DNA of 64,000 bases. Origin: Thermohalobaculum sp039027855 (lineage in GTDB: Bacteria; Pseudomonadota; Alphaproteobacteria; Rhodobacterales; Rhodobacteraceae). The notes under the pieces are model-generated. The model ran no database searches, was not told where the DNA came from, and saw only the letters and a list, made by a program, of their open reading frames with translations. The stretch is taken from contig JBCCJI010000010.1 of the NCBI GenBank assembly GCA_039027855.1, positions 1-64,000 of the forward strand, read 5' to 3'. The position numbers were made by a program, and so were the translations under genes. This document shows, piece by piece, positions 15,928 through 25,167 of this stretch; position 1 is the first letter of the stretch; each line of letters starts with the position of its first letter.

Positions 15928-18857
15928 GCGAGACGAATAGCGGCGACGGCAGGTCGGGTGGACGCGGTCCAGGTGGCGGCGGGCGTGGGCCCGGCGGTCG
16001 CGGCCCGGGGCGTGGCCCCAGCCGGGGCCCCACCACGACCGTGGTCGTGGAGAAGAAGCGGAGCAAGCGGATCCTGACGCCGGGCGCGGGCGGGACCGCA
16101 CGGGGTGCGGCCGGCGCAGGCGGCAGTGCGACAGGCACCGCCGCGGGCACTGGTGTCGGCACCGGTGCCACGGCATCCCGTGGCCAGGCTCCGTCGGGTG
16201 CACAGGCACGCCGCGGCGGCGCGCCGGGTGGACAGGGCGACCAGCGGGGTCAGGGCGGACAAAGCGGTCCCGGCGGACAGGGCGGCTCGGCAGCACAGCG
16301 CGAGGGGCAGCAGCGCCCGGGGCGCGGCAAGATGCTGAACGTGCTCTCCGAAGAGGAACACAACCGCCGGCTTCAGGCGCTGCGCCTAGCCAAGCGCGAG
16401 GAAGAAGCCCGCGCCAAGGCGGAGGCGGAGGCCGCGGCCAAGCGGCGCGTCGAGGAAGAAAAACGCGCGGCCGAGGACAAGGCCCGTCGCGAAGCCGAGG
16501 CCGCCGCCGAGGCGGAGGCCGAGGTCAAGCGCCGTGCCGAGGCGGAGGCTGCGCAACAAGCGGCCGAAGCGGCCGCCGCAACGGCCGGGGCTGCCGCCGC
16601 AGAGGATACGACCGCCAAGGCATCAGCGACCGAGCCCGAGGCTCAGCCCGCCACGCCGGGAGAGGAGAGCCGCGAGGACCGGATCAAGCGCGCCGAGGAG
16701 GAAGCCCGGCGCCGAATGGCCGAGAGCGCGCGTCGCAAGGCGGAGCTCTATGACAAGAACCCGGCTGCAGCCGAGGTGCGCGACCGCGCGGCCCAGACCA
16801 CAGCGCCGGCCGCGACCGGGCGCGCAGCGCCGGCTGGCGGGGCACCGGCGGCAGGCGCGGGCCAGCCGACCGCCCGCGCCCCCGAGCGCGAGGACGACAA
16901 CCGCTCACGCGGGCCCGGTGCCAAGAAACCCGCGCCCTCGCGCGGGCGCGGTGACGAAAAGCGCCGCTCGGGCAAGCTGACCATCTCCAAGCTCGGCGAG
17001 GATGGCGAGGGCGGGCGTCAGCGCTCGCTCGCCTCGATGCGCCGGCGCCAGGAGAAGGCGCGCCGCGGTGGCGGGCGCAACGAGCAGCGCGAGAAGGTGA
17101 TCCGCGACGTGAAGGTGCCCGACGCCATCACGGTACAGGAGCTTGCCAACCGCATGGCTGAACGCGTCGCCGACGTCATCAAGTCGCTCATGAAAATGGG
17201 CATGATGGCCACGCAGAACCAGTCTGTCGATCAGGAGACGGCCGAGCTGATCGTCGAGGAATTCGGCCACAAGTTCGTCCGCGTCTCGGAGAGCGATGTG
17301 GAAGACGTGATCGATGCCGAGGACGACGCGGAGGACGCGCTGGAACCCCGCGCGCCGATCGTCACGATCATGGGCCATGTCGATCACGGCAAGACCTCGC
17401 TGCTGGATGCGCTGCGCAAGACCGACGTCGTGTCGGGCGAAGCAGGCGGCATCACCCAGCATATCGGCGCCTACCAGATCGAGACCGAGGGCGGCAGCAA
17501 AGTCACCTTCCTCGACACGCCGGGCCACGCGGCCTTCACCTCGATGCGTGCACGCGGCGCCAATGTGACCGACATCGTCGTGTTGGTGGTCGCGGCCGAT
17601 GACAGCGTGATGCCGCAGACCGAAGAGGCCATCGCCCACGCCAAGGCAGCCAAGGTCCCGATGATCGTGGCGATCAACAAGATCGACAAGGAAAGCGCGG
17701 ACCCCGCGCAGATCCGGACCGATCTCCTCCGCCACGAGGTGATCGTGGAGGCGATGTCGGGCGAGGTGCAGGATGTCGAGGTCTCGGCGGTCACCGGCAA
17801 GGGTCTCGACAGTCTGGTCGAGGCGCTGACGCTGCAGGCCGAGATCCTCGAGCTCAAGGCAAACCCCAACCGCAAGGCCGAGGGCGCCGTGATCGAGGCC
17901 AAACTCGATGTCGGCCGCGGCCCGGTGGCCACGGTGCTGGTGCAGCGCGGCACGCTGAAGACAGGCGATATCTTCGTGGTCGGCGAGCAGTGGGGCCGTG
18001 TGCGCGCGCTGGTCAACGACCGGGGTGAGCGCGTGACCGAAGCGGGCCCTGCCCAACCGGTCGAGGTGCTTGGCCTGCAGGGCACGCCGGAGGCGGGCGA
18101 CACGCTGAACGTGGTCGAGGACGAGGCAAAGGCCCGCGAGATCGCCGAGTATCGCCAACGCAAGGCCCGCGAGGCGCAGGCCGCAAAGGGTGCGCGCACC
18201 ACGCTCGACCAGCTGCTCGCCCAGGCCAAGGCGGATGAGAGCGTCAAGGAGCTGCCGATCGTCGTGAAGGCCGACGTGCAGGGCTCGGCCGAGGCGATCG
18301 TCCAGGCGCTGGAGAAGGTCGGCAACGAGGAGGTGCGCGTGCGCGTGCTGCATTCGGGGGTCGGCGCGATCACCGAGAGCGACGTGACCCTGGCCGAGGC
18401 GTCGAACGCCCCGATCATCGGCTTTAACGTCCGTGCCAATGCACCTGCCCGCGAGGGGGCCAACCAGAAGGGTGTCGAGATCCGCTATTACTCGATCATC
18501 TACGATCTCGTGGATGACGTGAAGCAGGCGGCCTCGGGTCTTCTCTCGCCCGAAGTGCGGGAGACCTATCTGGGCTATGCCTCGATCAAGCAAGTCTTCA
18601 AGGTGTCGAATGTGGGCAAGGTCGCCGGTTGCGAGGTCACCGACGGGCTCGCCCGTCGCTCGGCCGGTGTCCGCCTGCTGCGCGACAACGTCGTGATCCA
18701 CGAGGGCAAGCTCAAGACGCTCAAGCGCTTCAAGGACGAGGTGCAGGAGGTCCGGGCCGGCCAGGAATGCGGCATGGCTTTCGAGAACTACGAGGACATC
18801 CGCGACGGCGATGTCATCGAGATCTTCGAGACGCAGGAGATCGAGCGCGCGCTCTGA
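15924..18857 (+). CDS. infB: Translation initiation factor IF-2
   Basis: The GTPase that places initiator fMet-tRNA on the 30S subunit and promotes subunit joining. The 977 residues begin with a long Gly/Arg/Ala-rich and then charged, coiled-coil-like N-terminus (about 1-380). The IF2_N motif KVPDAITVQELANRMAERVA follows. The G-domain has G1 GHVDHGKTS (484-492), G2/G3 GGITQHIGAYQ and DTPGHAAF, and G4 NKID. After it come the domain II and IF-2 core pieces (ADVQGSAEAIVQALEKV, VLHSGVGAITESDVTLA) and the fMet-tRNA-binding end GQECGMAFENYEDIRDGDVI. It is coupled to the preceding gene and is followed by a terminator. Confidence 0.98.
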   Translation: MSETNSGDGRSGGRGPGGGGRGPGGRGPGRGPSRGPTTTVVVEKKRSKRILTPGAGGTARGAAGAGGSATGTAAGTGVGTGATASRGQAPSGAQARRGGAPGGQGDQRGQGGQSGPGGQGGSAAQREGQQRPGRGKMLNVLSEEEHNRRLQALRLAKREEEARAKAEAEAAAKRRVEEEKRAAEDKARREAEAAAEAEAEVKRRAEAEAAQQAAEAAAATAGAAAAEDTTAKASATEPEAQPATPGEESREDRIKRAEEEARRRMAESARRKAELYDKNPAAAEVRDRAAQTTAPAATGRAAPAGGAPAAGAGQPTARAPEREDDNRSRGPGAKKPAPSRGRGDEKRRSGKLTISKLGEDGEGGRQRSLASMRRRQEKARRGGGRNEQREKVIRDVKVPDAITVQELANRMAERVADVIKSLMKMGMMATQNQSVDQETAELIVEEFGHKFVRVSESDVEDVIDAEDDAEDALEPRAPIVTIMGHVDHGKTSLLDALRKTDVVSGEAGGITQHIGAYQIETEGGSKVTFLDTPGHAAFTSMRARGANVTDIVVLVVAADDSVMPQTEEAIAHAKAAKVPMIVAINKIDKESADPAQIRTDLLRHEVIVEAMSGEVQDVEVSAVTGKGLDSLVEALTLQAEILELKANPNRKAEGAVIEAKLDVGRGPVATVLVQRGTLKTGDIFVVGEQWGRVRALVNDRGERVTEAGPAQPVEVLGLQGTPEAGDTLNVVEDEAKAREIAEYRQRKAREAQAAKGARTTLDQLLAQAKADESVKELPIVVKADVQGSAEAIVQALEKVGNEEVRVRVLHSGVGAITESDVTLAEASNAPIIGFNVRANAPAREGANQKGVEIRYYSIIYDLVDDVKQAASGLLSPEVRETYLGYASIKQVFKVSNVGKVAGCEVTDGLARRSAGVRLLRDNVVIHEGKLKTLKRFKDEVQEVRAGQECGMAFENYEDIRDGDVIEIFETQEIERAL

Positions 18858-18888
18858 CGCCGCTGCCGATTTGTGCCACTGAACAAAC

Positions 18889-18924
18889 GCCCGGGATCCT
18901 GTCGGATCCTGGGCCTCTCTTTAT
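18889..18924 (+). terminator. Rho-independent terminator after infB
   Basis: GCCCGGGATCC (18889-18899), loop TGTC, and GGATCCTGGGC (18904-18914) form an 11-bp stem with one wobble pair, followed by CTCTCTTTATT. It starts 32 bases after infB, so the rimP operon ends here instead of running on into rbfA. Confidence 0.8.
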
Positions 18925-18988
18925 TCGGGAACCCTGTTGTGAGGCGCGCGTCAAGGAATGTCAGACGGTCGCTCTCAGACGAACCCTG

Positions 18989-19612
18989 TCAGACGGGCGC
19001 CTCGACGTTCGTGATGCTGCTCGGCGGGTTCTTCAAACGCTCGGGCAGCAGACTGCTTGAGACGTTCTGCACCGAGCCCGGGAAGTCCGTGTAGACCAGC
19101 CGACCGACATTGCGCGGCCGTGCGAACAGCTGGAACTGCCACAACCGGTCGCCGAAGCTGTCGATGCCGAGCACGCTCTCATAGGGCACGAACACCTCGG
19201 TAAAGACGACGGTCGAGCCCGGAGACATCTGCGGCATCAGCTGGAACGGGATCTCGGTAGCGGTGAAAGTGTCACCCGCTACCGAAGACCACGACCACTC
19301 CACGAAGTAATTGCTGCCGTCATAGCCGATGGAGGCCGTACGAAGCGCCTGTCCGGCCGACGGCGCGCCCCTCAGGATGCTCCGCTGCAAGGTCAAAAGA
19401 TCAGTGAAATCCGCAGTCGAGACCACCTCGAACCGGCCGAGGATGTCGCTGATCGTGTAGGCCGCCTTGGCACTGTCGTTTCGGGCCTTGAAGCCATCAA
19501 AAGCCGCGACCGTCGCCACCAGCCAGATCAGCAGCAGCGGCAGCCACAGCATGAACTCCAGATTGATCGCCCCGTCGCGATCGCGGATGAAGCGCTGATA
19601 CCGGGTCATCAT
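18989..19612 (-). CDS. TadE/TadF-like pseudopilin-type membrane protein
   Basis: A 207-residue protein with the layout of TadE-family proteins: a short charged N-terminus, then one hydrophobic segment that starts with a conserved Glu-Phe step (RDRDGAINLEFMLWLPLLLI...VATVAAFDGF), then an extracytoplasmic domain. TadE-like proteins are minor pilins of the Tad (Flp) pilus system, matured by a prepilin peptidase. No prepilin peptidase or tad secretion gene is in the window. It is the last gene of a minus-strand set of four, and its ATG overlaps the stop of the previous gene (ATGA). The specific role is not known. Confidence 0.75.
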   Translation of the reverse strand: MMTRYQRFIRDRDGAINLEFMLWLPLLLIWLVATVAAFDGFKARNDSAKAAYTISDILGRFEVVSTADFTDLLTLQRSILRGAPSAGQALRTASIGYDGSNYFVEWSWSSVAGDTFTATEIPFQLMPQMSPGSTVVFTEVFVPYESVLGIDSFGDRLWQFQLFARPRNVGRLVYTDFPGSVQNVSSSLLPERLKNPPSSITNVEAPV

Positions 19613-20190
19613 TCAGGCTCGTTCATAAAGGCCGTCGTGGCGGTGATCGCCAGGGCCCCGGTGCTGTCGCGCGCCAGATCGGCCGCGATGGCGCTGCCCG
19701 GGAAGAACGGGTCGATCAGCAGGCAGGCGCGCACGAACATGATGTTCTCGGCATTGCCGGTGCTGAAACCGGGCGTCGCCGTGGTGCCGACGCTGCGATC
19801 GACGCATGCCGGATTGGTTCCCGGCGCGTAGGCGGCAACCGTGGCGAAGGGCACGACCTCTAGCAACAGGTTGTTCTCGCAATCGATCACCAGGAAAGCC
19901 TCCTCACAGACCCTGTCCCGGAAGTAGTTGTATTGCGACGACTCGACATAGCCGAGGCGGATTTCCCGCACTGCCACCTGCAAACCGCGGTCGATCAGGA
20001 TCGACCGGGCCATAATCATGCCCGTCTCGAACATCACCAGGATGATGCTGAAGAGCGCTGTCGCAACGACCACGAACTCGACACTCGCCCCGCCCGCATC
20101 ATCGCGGAAAAAGCAGGCGAGGGCCGAGCCGAGGCTGTCATGGCGGGCGCGCCGCCGGTGGTAGCGCCGGGTGAGATGTACGGGCGCCAT
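19609..20190 (-). CDS. TadE-like membrane protein
   Basis: A 193-residue TadE-type protein. The stretch FFRDDAGGASVEFVVVATALFSIILVMFETGMIMARS shows the typical Gly, Val-Glu-Phe and hydrophobic helix, followed by a globular part with four cysteines (VCEEAFLVIDC, PACVD, RACLL). The start ATG overlaps the upstream stop (TGATG) and the stop overlaps the downstream ATG, so it is tightly coupled to both neighbours. Known of the family: minor pilin or pilus-assembly role. The N-terminal 30 residues are arginine- and histidine-rich, more basic than usual. Confidence 0.75.
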   Translation of the reverse strand: MAPVHLTRRYHRRRARHDSLGSALACFFRDDAGGASVEFVVVATALFSIILVMFETGMIMARSILIDRGLQVAVREIRLGYVESSQYNYFRDRVCEEAFLVIDCENNLLLEVVPFATVAAYAPGTNPACVDRSVGTTATPGFSTGNAENIMFVRACLLIDPFFPGSAIAADLARDSTGALAITATTAFMNEPE

Positions 20191-21830
20191 CAGTTCAGCT
20201 GCCCCACCAGACGCGTCGGATAAAGCTGCGCGCTGATGTCCTGGAAGGCCTGGGCGAGCTGCTCACCATTGGCCGCGTCGTAGAACCGAACCGGATCGCC
20301 GTTTTGGCGGCCGGCGGAGCCGTAGGCGCAGCGCTGCATCTCCTGCACGGGCTGGCCCGGCGCCTCAAAGGCGATGGTGAAGACCTCGATCCCAAGGCCC
20401 CGCGCGGTGTCGCACATCGAGTAGAACGCATCGCGGCCCGAGGTGCGATCCAGCGTCTGAACCGAGCTGACCGCACCGTTGTTGTTCACTTCAACATCGG
20501 GCAGCGAGGGATGCGCCGGATCATCCGGCCGGCGCTGCTCGGTGATCTGGCCGTCGGTCATCAGCACCAGCACTTTCAGGTTCTCGCTGGAAAACGGCAA
20601 AGGCCGGTTCGACAACGTCCCCTCCGCGACACCTGTCGAGGTGATCACGGGCTCCGTCGACGGATCGAGCAGCGCCAGACCCCATTTCATGGCGTTGTAG
20701 GTGCCGGTGCCGTCATGCAGGCGGATCTGGTCGATCCGCTCCTTCAGCGTCACCTCGTCGTTCGACATATAGGTGATCGAGGTGCCGTCGGTCCGCTTCA
20801 GCAGCAACTCGTCGTTGCCGTCGATGATCTGGTTGCCCTCTTCATCCAGCACCGGCTCGCCATTCGCATCGACCCGCGGCACCGGCGGGATGTAGAAGCC
20901 GTCGACCAGCGACGGGTTCGTGGTCACCAGCGCGATCGCCTCCTCCTCGGTGGTGGCGACGATGGTGTTCCGGTCGGACTGCTGCACATAGACGAAGCTC
21001 GGATCGGCCGGGCACCAGCCCCAGTCCATCCAGTCGAAGTCGATCGTCCAATTATGGAAATGCGGTACCTGGCCATAGCTGCCGGCCGAGGGCAGGCCGG
21101 TGCCCGACAGATCGCTGATCCCCAGCTCAGGACAGCTCGACGGGAAGGCATGCGAGCGGACGCCACCGATCGCGTTGAACATCGCCGGGCCGGGGTTCAC
21201 CTGACCGGCATAGGGCACGATCGAGATCGTCGTCGTCTCGTCGCCGCCATCGGCCATCATGTCACCGATGAACTGCTTGGCCGCCGGGCGCAGCGTGATG
21301 ATGCGGCTATCGGGCTGACCGGTCTGCCGGCCACCGTTCCAGCGCATGGTGCCCGAGATATCGAGCACCAGCGAAATCTCGACCTGGTCGCGGCTCTGCA
21401 CGGCATCGGCCGAGGTCGCGACATCCAGCGTCGGTACACCGACCATGGCGAGGAAAATCGTATCCTGCGCATAGGTGGCCGAAGCGGTGATCCGCTTCTC
21501 GGTCGTGTTCTGGCTGATATCCTGCACTGTCAGGCTGACAGAGCCGTCGCCAAAATTGCGCGAGCGGATGTAGTCCTCCACGACGAGCTGCGGGTCGACT
21601 TCCTGCGAGAACTGCGCCGCCGCCAGCACGCCGCGGTCGAGCGCATCCTGCAGGTCGGCGCGCTCCGCCTCGTGCCGGACAATGTCGATCCCCGCACCGG
21701 TGACCACGACTATTCCCACGAAGAAAACAAGTAGCAGCGGTGTCAGCGCACCCCTCTCGGATCGCAGGAAGGTTTCGTTACGCACTGTTTCATTGGGCAT
21801 TACATCCGAGACGTTTCCACTAGTCGTCAT
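20190..21830 (-). CDS. TadG-like protein with von Willebrand factor A domain
   Basis: A 546-residue membrane-anchored protein. The N-terminal TadE/TadG-type segment RGALTPLLLVFFVGIVVVTG (about 27-46) leads into GIDIVRHEAERADLQDALDR, the pattern of TadG (Flp_N). The VWA-like domain starts with VEISLVLDISGTM, whose metal-site residues are D157, S159 and T161, and continues to VLVLMTDGQITEQR. Between them are TTTISIVPYAGQVNPGPAMF and long insertions. ATG 21830 was chosen; GGAGG is 12 bases upstream, slightly far. It resembles the next gene (21970-23424) over its whole length, so the two are paralogues from a duplication. Confidence 0.8.
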   Translation of the reverse strand: MTTSGNVSDVMPNETVRNETFLRSERGALTPLLLVFFVGIVVVTGAGIDIVRHEAERADLQDALDRGVLAAAQFSQEVDPQLVVEDYIRSRNFGDGSVSLTVQDISQNTTEKRITASATYAQDTIFLAMVGVPTLDVATSADAVQSRDQVEISLVLDISGTMRWNGGRQTGQPDSRIITLRPAAKQFIGDMMADGGDETTTISIVPYAGQVNPGPAMFNAIGGVRSHAFPSSCPELGISDLSGTGLPSAGSYGQVPHFHNWTIDFDWMDWGWCPADPSFVYVQQSDRNTIVATTEEEAIALVTTNPSLVDGFYIPPVPRVDANGEPVLDEEGNQIIDGNDELLLKRTDGTSITYMSNDEVTLKERIDQIRLHDGTGTYNAMKWGLALLDPSTEPVITSTGVAEGTLSNRPLPFSSENLKVLVLMTDGQITEQRRPDDPAHPSLPDVEVNNNGAVSSVQTLDRTSGRDAFYSMCDTARGLGIEVFTIAFEAPGQPVQEMQRCAYGSAGRQNGDPVRFYDAANGEQLAQAFQDISAQLYPTRLVGQLN

Positions 21831-21969
21831 GGCGTCGCGTTGCCTCCAAAATGTCCAATTCATCCCAAACCGGGCACAGACTGATGCAGCCTGTCGTTGA
21901 GTTTCCAAGAATAAGCCGGAAACACTCGCGTAATACGTGAACCCCGCCTCTATTATGACATGGAATCAC

Positions 21970-23424
21970 TTAGCGCTCCAGACGTAGGTCGGTTAATCGG
22001 CGCCGGATGTAACGATAAGCCGACGATAGTCCTTGGCGATCGGTCAGTAACAAGCGGCTGTCGGCATGATCGCCGAGACAGTGCCGATAGGTTGAGATAG
22101 CCCTGCCGGGCAGCGAGACACCCACGATGTAGAGGTCGATGCCCTGTTCAGCGGCGATGCGGCACTGTTCCAGCAGGTAGCCGCGGGCATTGCGTATCAC
22201 CATCCGGTCCAGCAGGTGCGGGCCCTTGTCGAGCAGGGAGCGCCGGCCGTCGATGTCCCAGTCTGGGCGCACGGCTTCCGAGATCCGACCATCGGTAACC
22301 ATCACCACCACTTTGGCGCCATTGGGCCGGTCGAGCGGAAGCGGTCGGCCCGGCCGGTCACCCAGGATTGCCTTCTGCGCCTCCAGCATCGGCCGCGTCG
22401 CGGGATCCAGCATGGCGAGCGCCCATTTCAGCCCTTCCTGCGGGCTGGTGCCGTGGTGCTGGCGCATGGCCGCGAGACGCCGCTCGATCACCTCCATGTC
22501 GCTGGCATGGGGTGCGATCACCGCCCCCTTGGTCATCACCTTCTCGCGCCCGCTGCGCAGGCCGACGAGATAGCCCATCGCCTGTCCGCTGATCGGATCG
22601 AGGTAATCATACTCGGGATTGCCCGGGCACCAGCCCGTTCCGGCATCGCCAAGGCGAATACGCCCGGCGCGGGGCCAGGCCATGAAGGCCGGCACCTGCG
22701 CGTAATCCCTCGCCGCGGGCAGGCCAAAGCGCGAGAAATCCCCCGAGGGCAGATCGAGACAAAAGGAGATCTCGTGGGCCTGAAAGCCGCCAAGCGCGCG
22801 AAACATCTTATAGCCCGGGTTCACCGAGCCGGCGAAGGGCACCAGCGTGATCGTCGTCTCGCGCCCACCGGCGGCCCGCAGCATCTCCTCCGAGAACTCG
22901 GCGGTTGCGGCGCGAAGCGGCGCAAGCCCCGCATCGCCGCCCATCGAGGACGAGATGTCGAGCGCCAGCGCCAATTCCAGCTTGGGCCGCGCCTCGCTCG
23001 CCACCGCCTCCACCACCACGGGCACCCGGTCGATGCCCAGCATGCGGGCGAAGATCGTGTCGACCTCATCCTCGGCCCGCGCGGCCACGCGGTAGCGCCC
23101 GTCACGGGTATCGGTGGCCTTCACATCGACGCGGGCAAATCCCGTGTCGCCGGTGATCTGGCGCTCCTCCACAAAGCTGCGGACAGTGATCACGGGGTTG
23201 TCCGTGCTCTGCGCCGCCGAGAGCACCCCGCGATCGAGCGCATCCTGCAAGGCGGCGCGCGCACTCTCGTGGCGGGCGAGGTCGATACCCAAGCCGGTGA
23301 TCAGGACGAGACCAAGAAAGATCGCCAGCAAGAAAGGTGTGATCGCCCCACGACGGTCGTGGCCAAAGCTGACGGCCGCAGTCTCAGCAGCGCGGTACAG
23401 ACCGCAGATGGTTTCCAGACGCAT
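21970..23424 (-). CDS. TadG-like protein with von Willebrand factor A domain, paralogue
   Basis: A 484-residue paralogue of the neighbouring TadG-like protein. It has the same anchor (RGAITPFLLAIFLGLVLITG, then GIDLARHESARAALQDALDR), a VWA-like domain beginning LELALALDISSSM with an intact DxSxS metal site (D156, S158, S160), TTITLVPFAGSVNPGYKMFR, and KVVVMVTDGRISEAVRPDWD. It lacks the central insertion of the other copy. It is the first gene of the minus-strand set. The presumed ribosome binding site AGGGGG lies in one arm of a perfect 9-bp hairpin just upstream of the ATG, so its translation may be controlled. Confidence 0.8.
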   Translation of the reverse strand: MRLETICGLYRAAETAAVSFGHDRRGAITPFLLAIFLGLVLITGLGIDLARHESARAALQDALDRGVLSAAQSTDNPVITVRSFVEERQITGDTGFARVDVKATDTRDGRYRVAARAEDEVDTIFARMLGIDRVPVVVEAVASEARPKLELALALDISSSMGGDAGLAPLRAATAEFSEEMLRAAGGRETTITLVPFAGSVNPGYKMFRALGGFQAHEISFCLDLPSGDFSRFGLPAARDYAQVPAFMAWPRAGRIRLGDAGTGWCPGNPEYDYLDPISGQAMGYLVGLRSGREKVMTKGAVIAPHASDMEVIERRLAAMRQHHGTSPQEGLKWALAMLDPATRPMLEAQKAILGDRPGRPLPLDRPNGAKVVVMVTDGRISEAVRPDWDIDGRRSLLDKGPHLLDRMVIRNARGYLLEQCRIAAEQGIDLYIVGVSLPGRAISTYRHCLGDHADSRLLLTDRQGLSSAYRYIRRRLTDLRLER

Positions 23425-23429
23425 TGTCG

Positions 23430-23452
23430 CCCCCTGTTGGTTGAACAGGGGG
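23430..23452 (-). promoter_or_regulatory. Hairpin that would cover the ribosome binding site of the TadG-like gene
   Basis: On the minus strand CCCCCTGTT (from 23452) pairs perfectly with AACAGGGGG (down to 23430) around a five-base loop. The AGGGGG arm ends five bases before the start codon at 23424, where the Shine-Dalgarno sequence should be. A regulatory effect is inferred from structure and position. Confidence 0.55.
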
Positions 23453-23500
23453 GAAGATCGTGCGCGTTATTCTGGAGGCGACTGCGCTTCGGCAGCAAAC

Positions 23501-23531
23501 TGGCAGATAAGTAGATATCTCTCTTTATAAT
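23501..23531 (+). promoter_or_regulatory. Possible rbfA promoter
   Basis: A perfect TATAAT lies at 23526-23531 in a locally AT-rich stretch, with a weak -35-like TGGCAG at 23501-23506 (spacing 19). It is 115 bases upstream of rbfA and would give rbfA its own promoter, as expected if the gene no longer belongs to the infB transcript. Confidence 0.4.
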
Positions 23532-23645
23532 GAAGGACGCCGTACTCGTGCACCATCGGATCGCCCGACCGCGGATGCCGATAGTCGAACACTCGAAAGC
23601 GACGACCGGATCGACTAGGTAGCCGCCATCGACTATGGGTGCGAA

Positions 23646-24113
23646 ATGGCGAAGTCGCGGGCGAAAATAGGTAGGGGTGCGGATCGGGGCGGCGTGCCGC
23701 TACCGGGCGGGCAATCGCAGCGTCAGCTGCGCGTCGGAGAGACGGTGAGACGCGCGCTGTCCGAGATCCTCACCAGGGGCGAACATCATGAGCCGGCGCT
23801 GGAGGGCATGACGCTGACCGTCTCAGAGGTCCGCTGCAGCCCGGATCTGCGCCACGCGACCTGTTATGTCATGCCGCTCGGCGGTCGCGACGAAGCGGCC
23901 GCGATAGAAGCGCTGACCGCTGCGCGCGGGCGGTTGCGGATGCTGGTCGGCCAGCGCATGACGACAAAGCGGACGCCCGATCTGACCTTCCATCTCGACC
24001 GCAGCTTCGACCGCATGGACGAAACACGCGCCATGCTGTCTGACCCCGCGGTGCAGCGCGATCTCGCAGACCCCGAGGTGCCAAAGACGGACGGTAACGA
24101 ACCAGCTTCGTGA
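23646..24113 (+). CDS. rbfA: Ribosome-binding factor A
   Basis: A small KH-type protein needed for 16S rRNA 5'-end maturation and cold adaptation. The 155 residues contain the RbfA motifs SQRQLRVGETVRRALSEILT, LTVSEVRCSPDLRHATCYVM, and TPDLTFHLDRSFDRMDETRA. In most bacteria it directly follows infB. Here a four-gene TadE/TadG block on the other strand separates them by about 4.8 kb. The spacing from the possible promoter and the absence of a closely spaced upstream gene suggest it is transcribed alone. Confidence 0.93.
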   Translation: MAKSRAKIGRGADRGGVPLPGGQSQRQLRVGETVRRALSEILTRGEHHEPALEGMTLTVSEVRCSPDLRHATCYVMPLGGRDEAAAIEALTAARGRLRMLVGQRMTTKRTPDLTFHLDRSFDRMDETRAMLSDPAVQRDLADPEVPKTDGNEPAS

Positions 24114-24195
24114 TGTCTGCACACAGGGCGCTGCGGATCAGACCAAGGGCCGGCCGCCGCAGATCACCTCGTGAGACGCAAGTCGGCATCCGCGA

Positions 24196-25167
24196 TCAGC
24201 GCGCCCGGCCACCAAGCGTATCGGTCGCCCGCAGAAGTTCGACCGCAATCGGTGGCTCAGACAATGCGTGCCCGGCATCATCGACCAGCCTGAGCGTCGC
24301 GGCGGGCCAGACCTCGGAGAGCGCCAGCGCGGTCGCCGGCGGGCAGATCATGTCATAGCGCCCCTGCACGATCACGCCGGGGATATCGGCAATGGCCGGC
24401 ATGTTGGCCATGATCTGGTCATCGCGATCCAGCCAGCCCGCATTCTGGAAAAAATGGCTCTCGATCCGCGCGAAAGACCGGGCATAGGCCGCCTCGACAA
24501 AGGTCGAGGGCAGCGGGCGAAGCGCCGCCGTCGCACTCTCCCAGCGCACCCAGGGGCGGGCAAAGCGGGTCTGCACCGGCTCCTCCGCTCCCACGAGACG
24601 CCGGTGATAGGCCGCGATCATATCGCCGCGCTCGTCCTCGGGGATCGGGGCCACGAACTCGGCCCAAGCCTCGGGGAAGAACCGCGCCGCGCCGCCGTTG
24701 TAGAACCAATCCAGCTCGGCCCGGGTCAGCGTGAAGACCCCGCGCAGGATCAGCCCGGTGACCCGGTCTGGATGGGTCTGCGCATAGAGCAGCGCCAGCG
24801 TCGAGCCCCAGGACCCGCCAAAGACCTGCCACTGCTCGACCGACAACGCCTCGCGGAGCCGTTCGATATCGGCCACAAGATCCCAGGTCGTGTTGGCCTC
24901 GAGATTGCCGAGCGGCCGCGAGCGCCCGGCGCCGCGCTGGTCGAACAGCACGATGCGATAGCGCGTGGGGTCGAAGAAACGCCGCATGAAGGGCGATGAG
25001 CCGGAACCCGGGCCACCGTGCAGGACCACGACCGTGGGCCCTTCGCTCAGCCCCGAGACCTCCACATAAAGCTCATGACCCTCGCCCACCGACAGGTGAA
25101 AGCGGGTATGCGGCTCCACCAGCGGGTAGAGACGAGGCTCGGCAGTCGCGCGGGAGCGTATGTTCAC
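24196..25167 (-). CDS. pip: Proline iminopeptidase
   Basis: An alpha/beta hydrolase that removes N-terminal proline from peptides (peptidase family S33). The 323 residues have the oxyanion motif HGGPGSG (50-56), FDQRGAGRS (75-83), and the nucleophile elbow GGSWGST with Ser119. Asp and His of the triad are expected in VQGRYDMICP and DDAGHALSEP. The family-typical TRAELDWFYNGGAARFFPEAW segment forms the lid. GTG 25167 has GGAG five bases upstream; the frame is open a little further but without a ribosome binding site. It is divergent from ubiG. Confidence 0.92.
   Translation of the reverse strand: MNIRSRATAEPRLYPLVEPHTRFHLSVGEGHELYVEVSGLSEGPTVVVLHGGPGSGSSPFMRRFFDPTRYRIVLFDQRGAGRSRPLGNLEANTTWDLVADIERLREALSVEQWQVFGGSWGSTLALLYAQTHPDRVTGLILRGVFTLTRAELDWFYNGGAARFFPEAWAEFVAPIPEDERGDMIAAYHRRLVGAEEPVQTRFARPWVRWESATAALRPLPSTFVEAAYARSFARIESHFFQNAGWLDRDDQIMANMPAIADIPGVIVQGRYDMICPPATALALSEVWPAATLRLVDDAGHALSEPPIAVELLRATDTLGGRAR

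Noticed and set aside
16905..18701. 598-codon minus-strand frame
   Set aside because: Antisense to infB, which has all IF-2 motifs.
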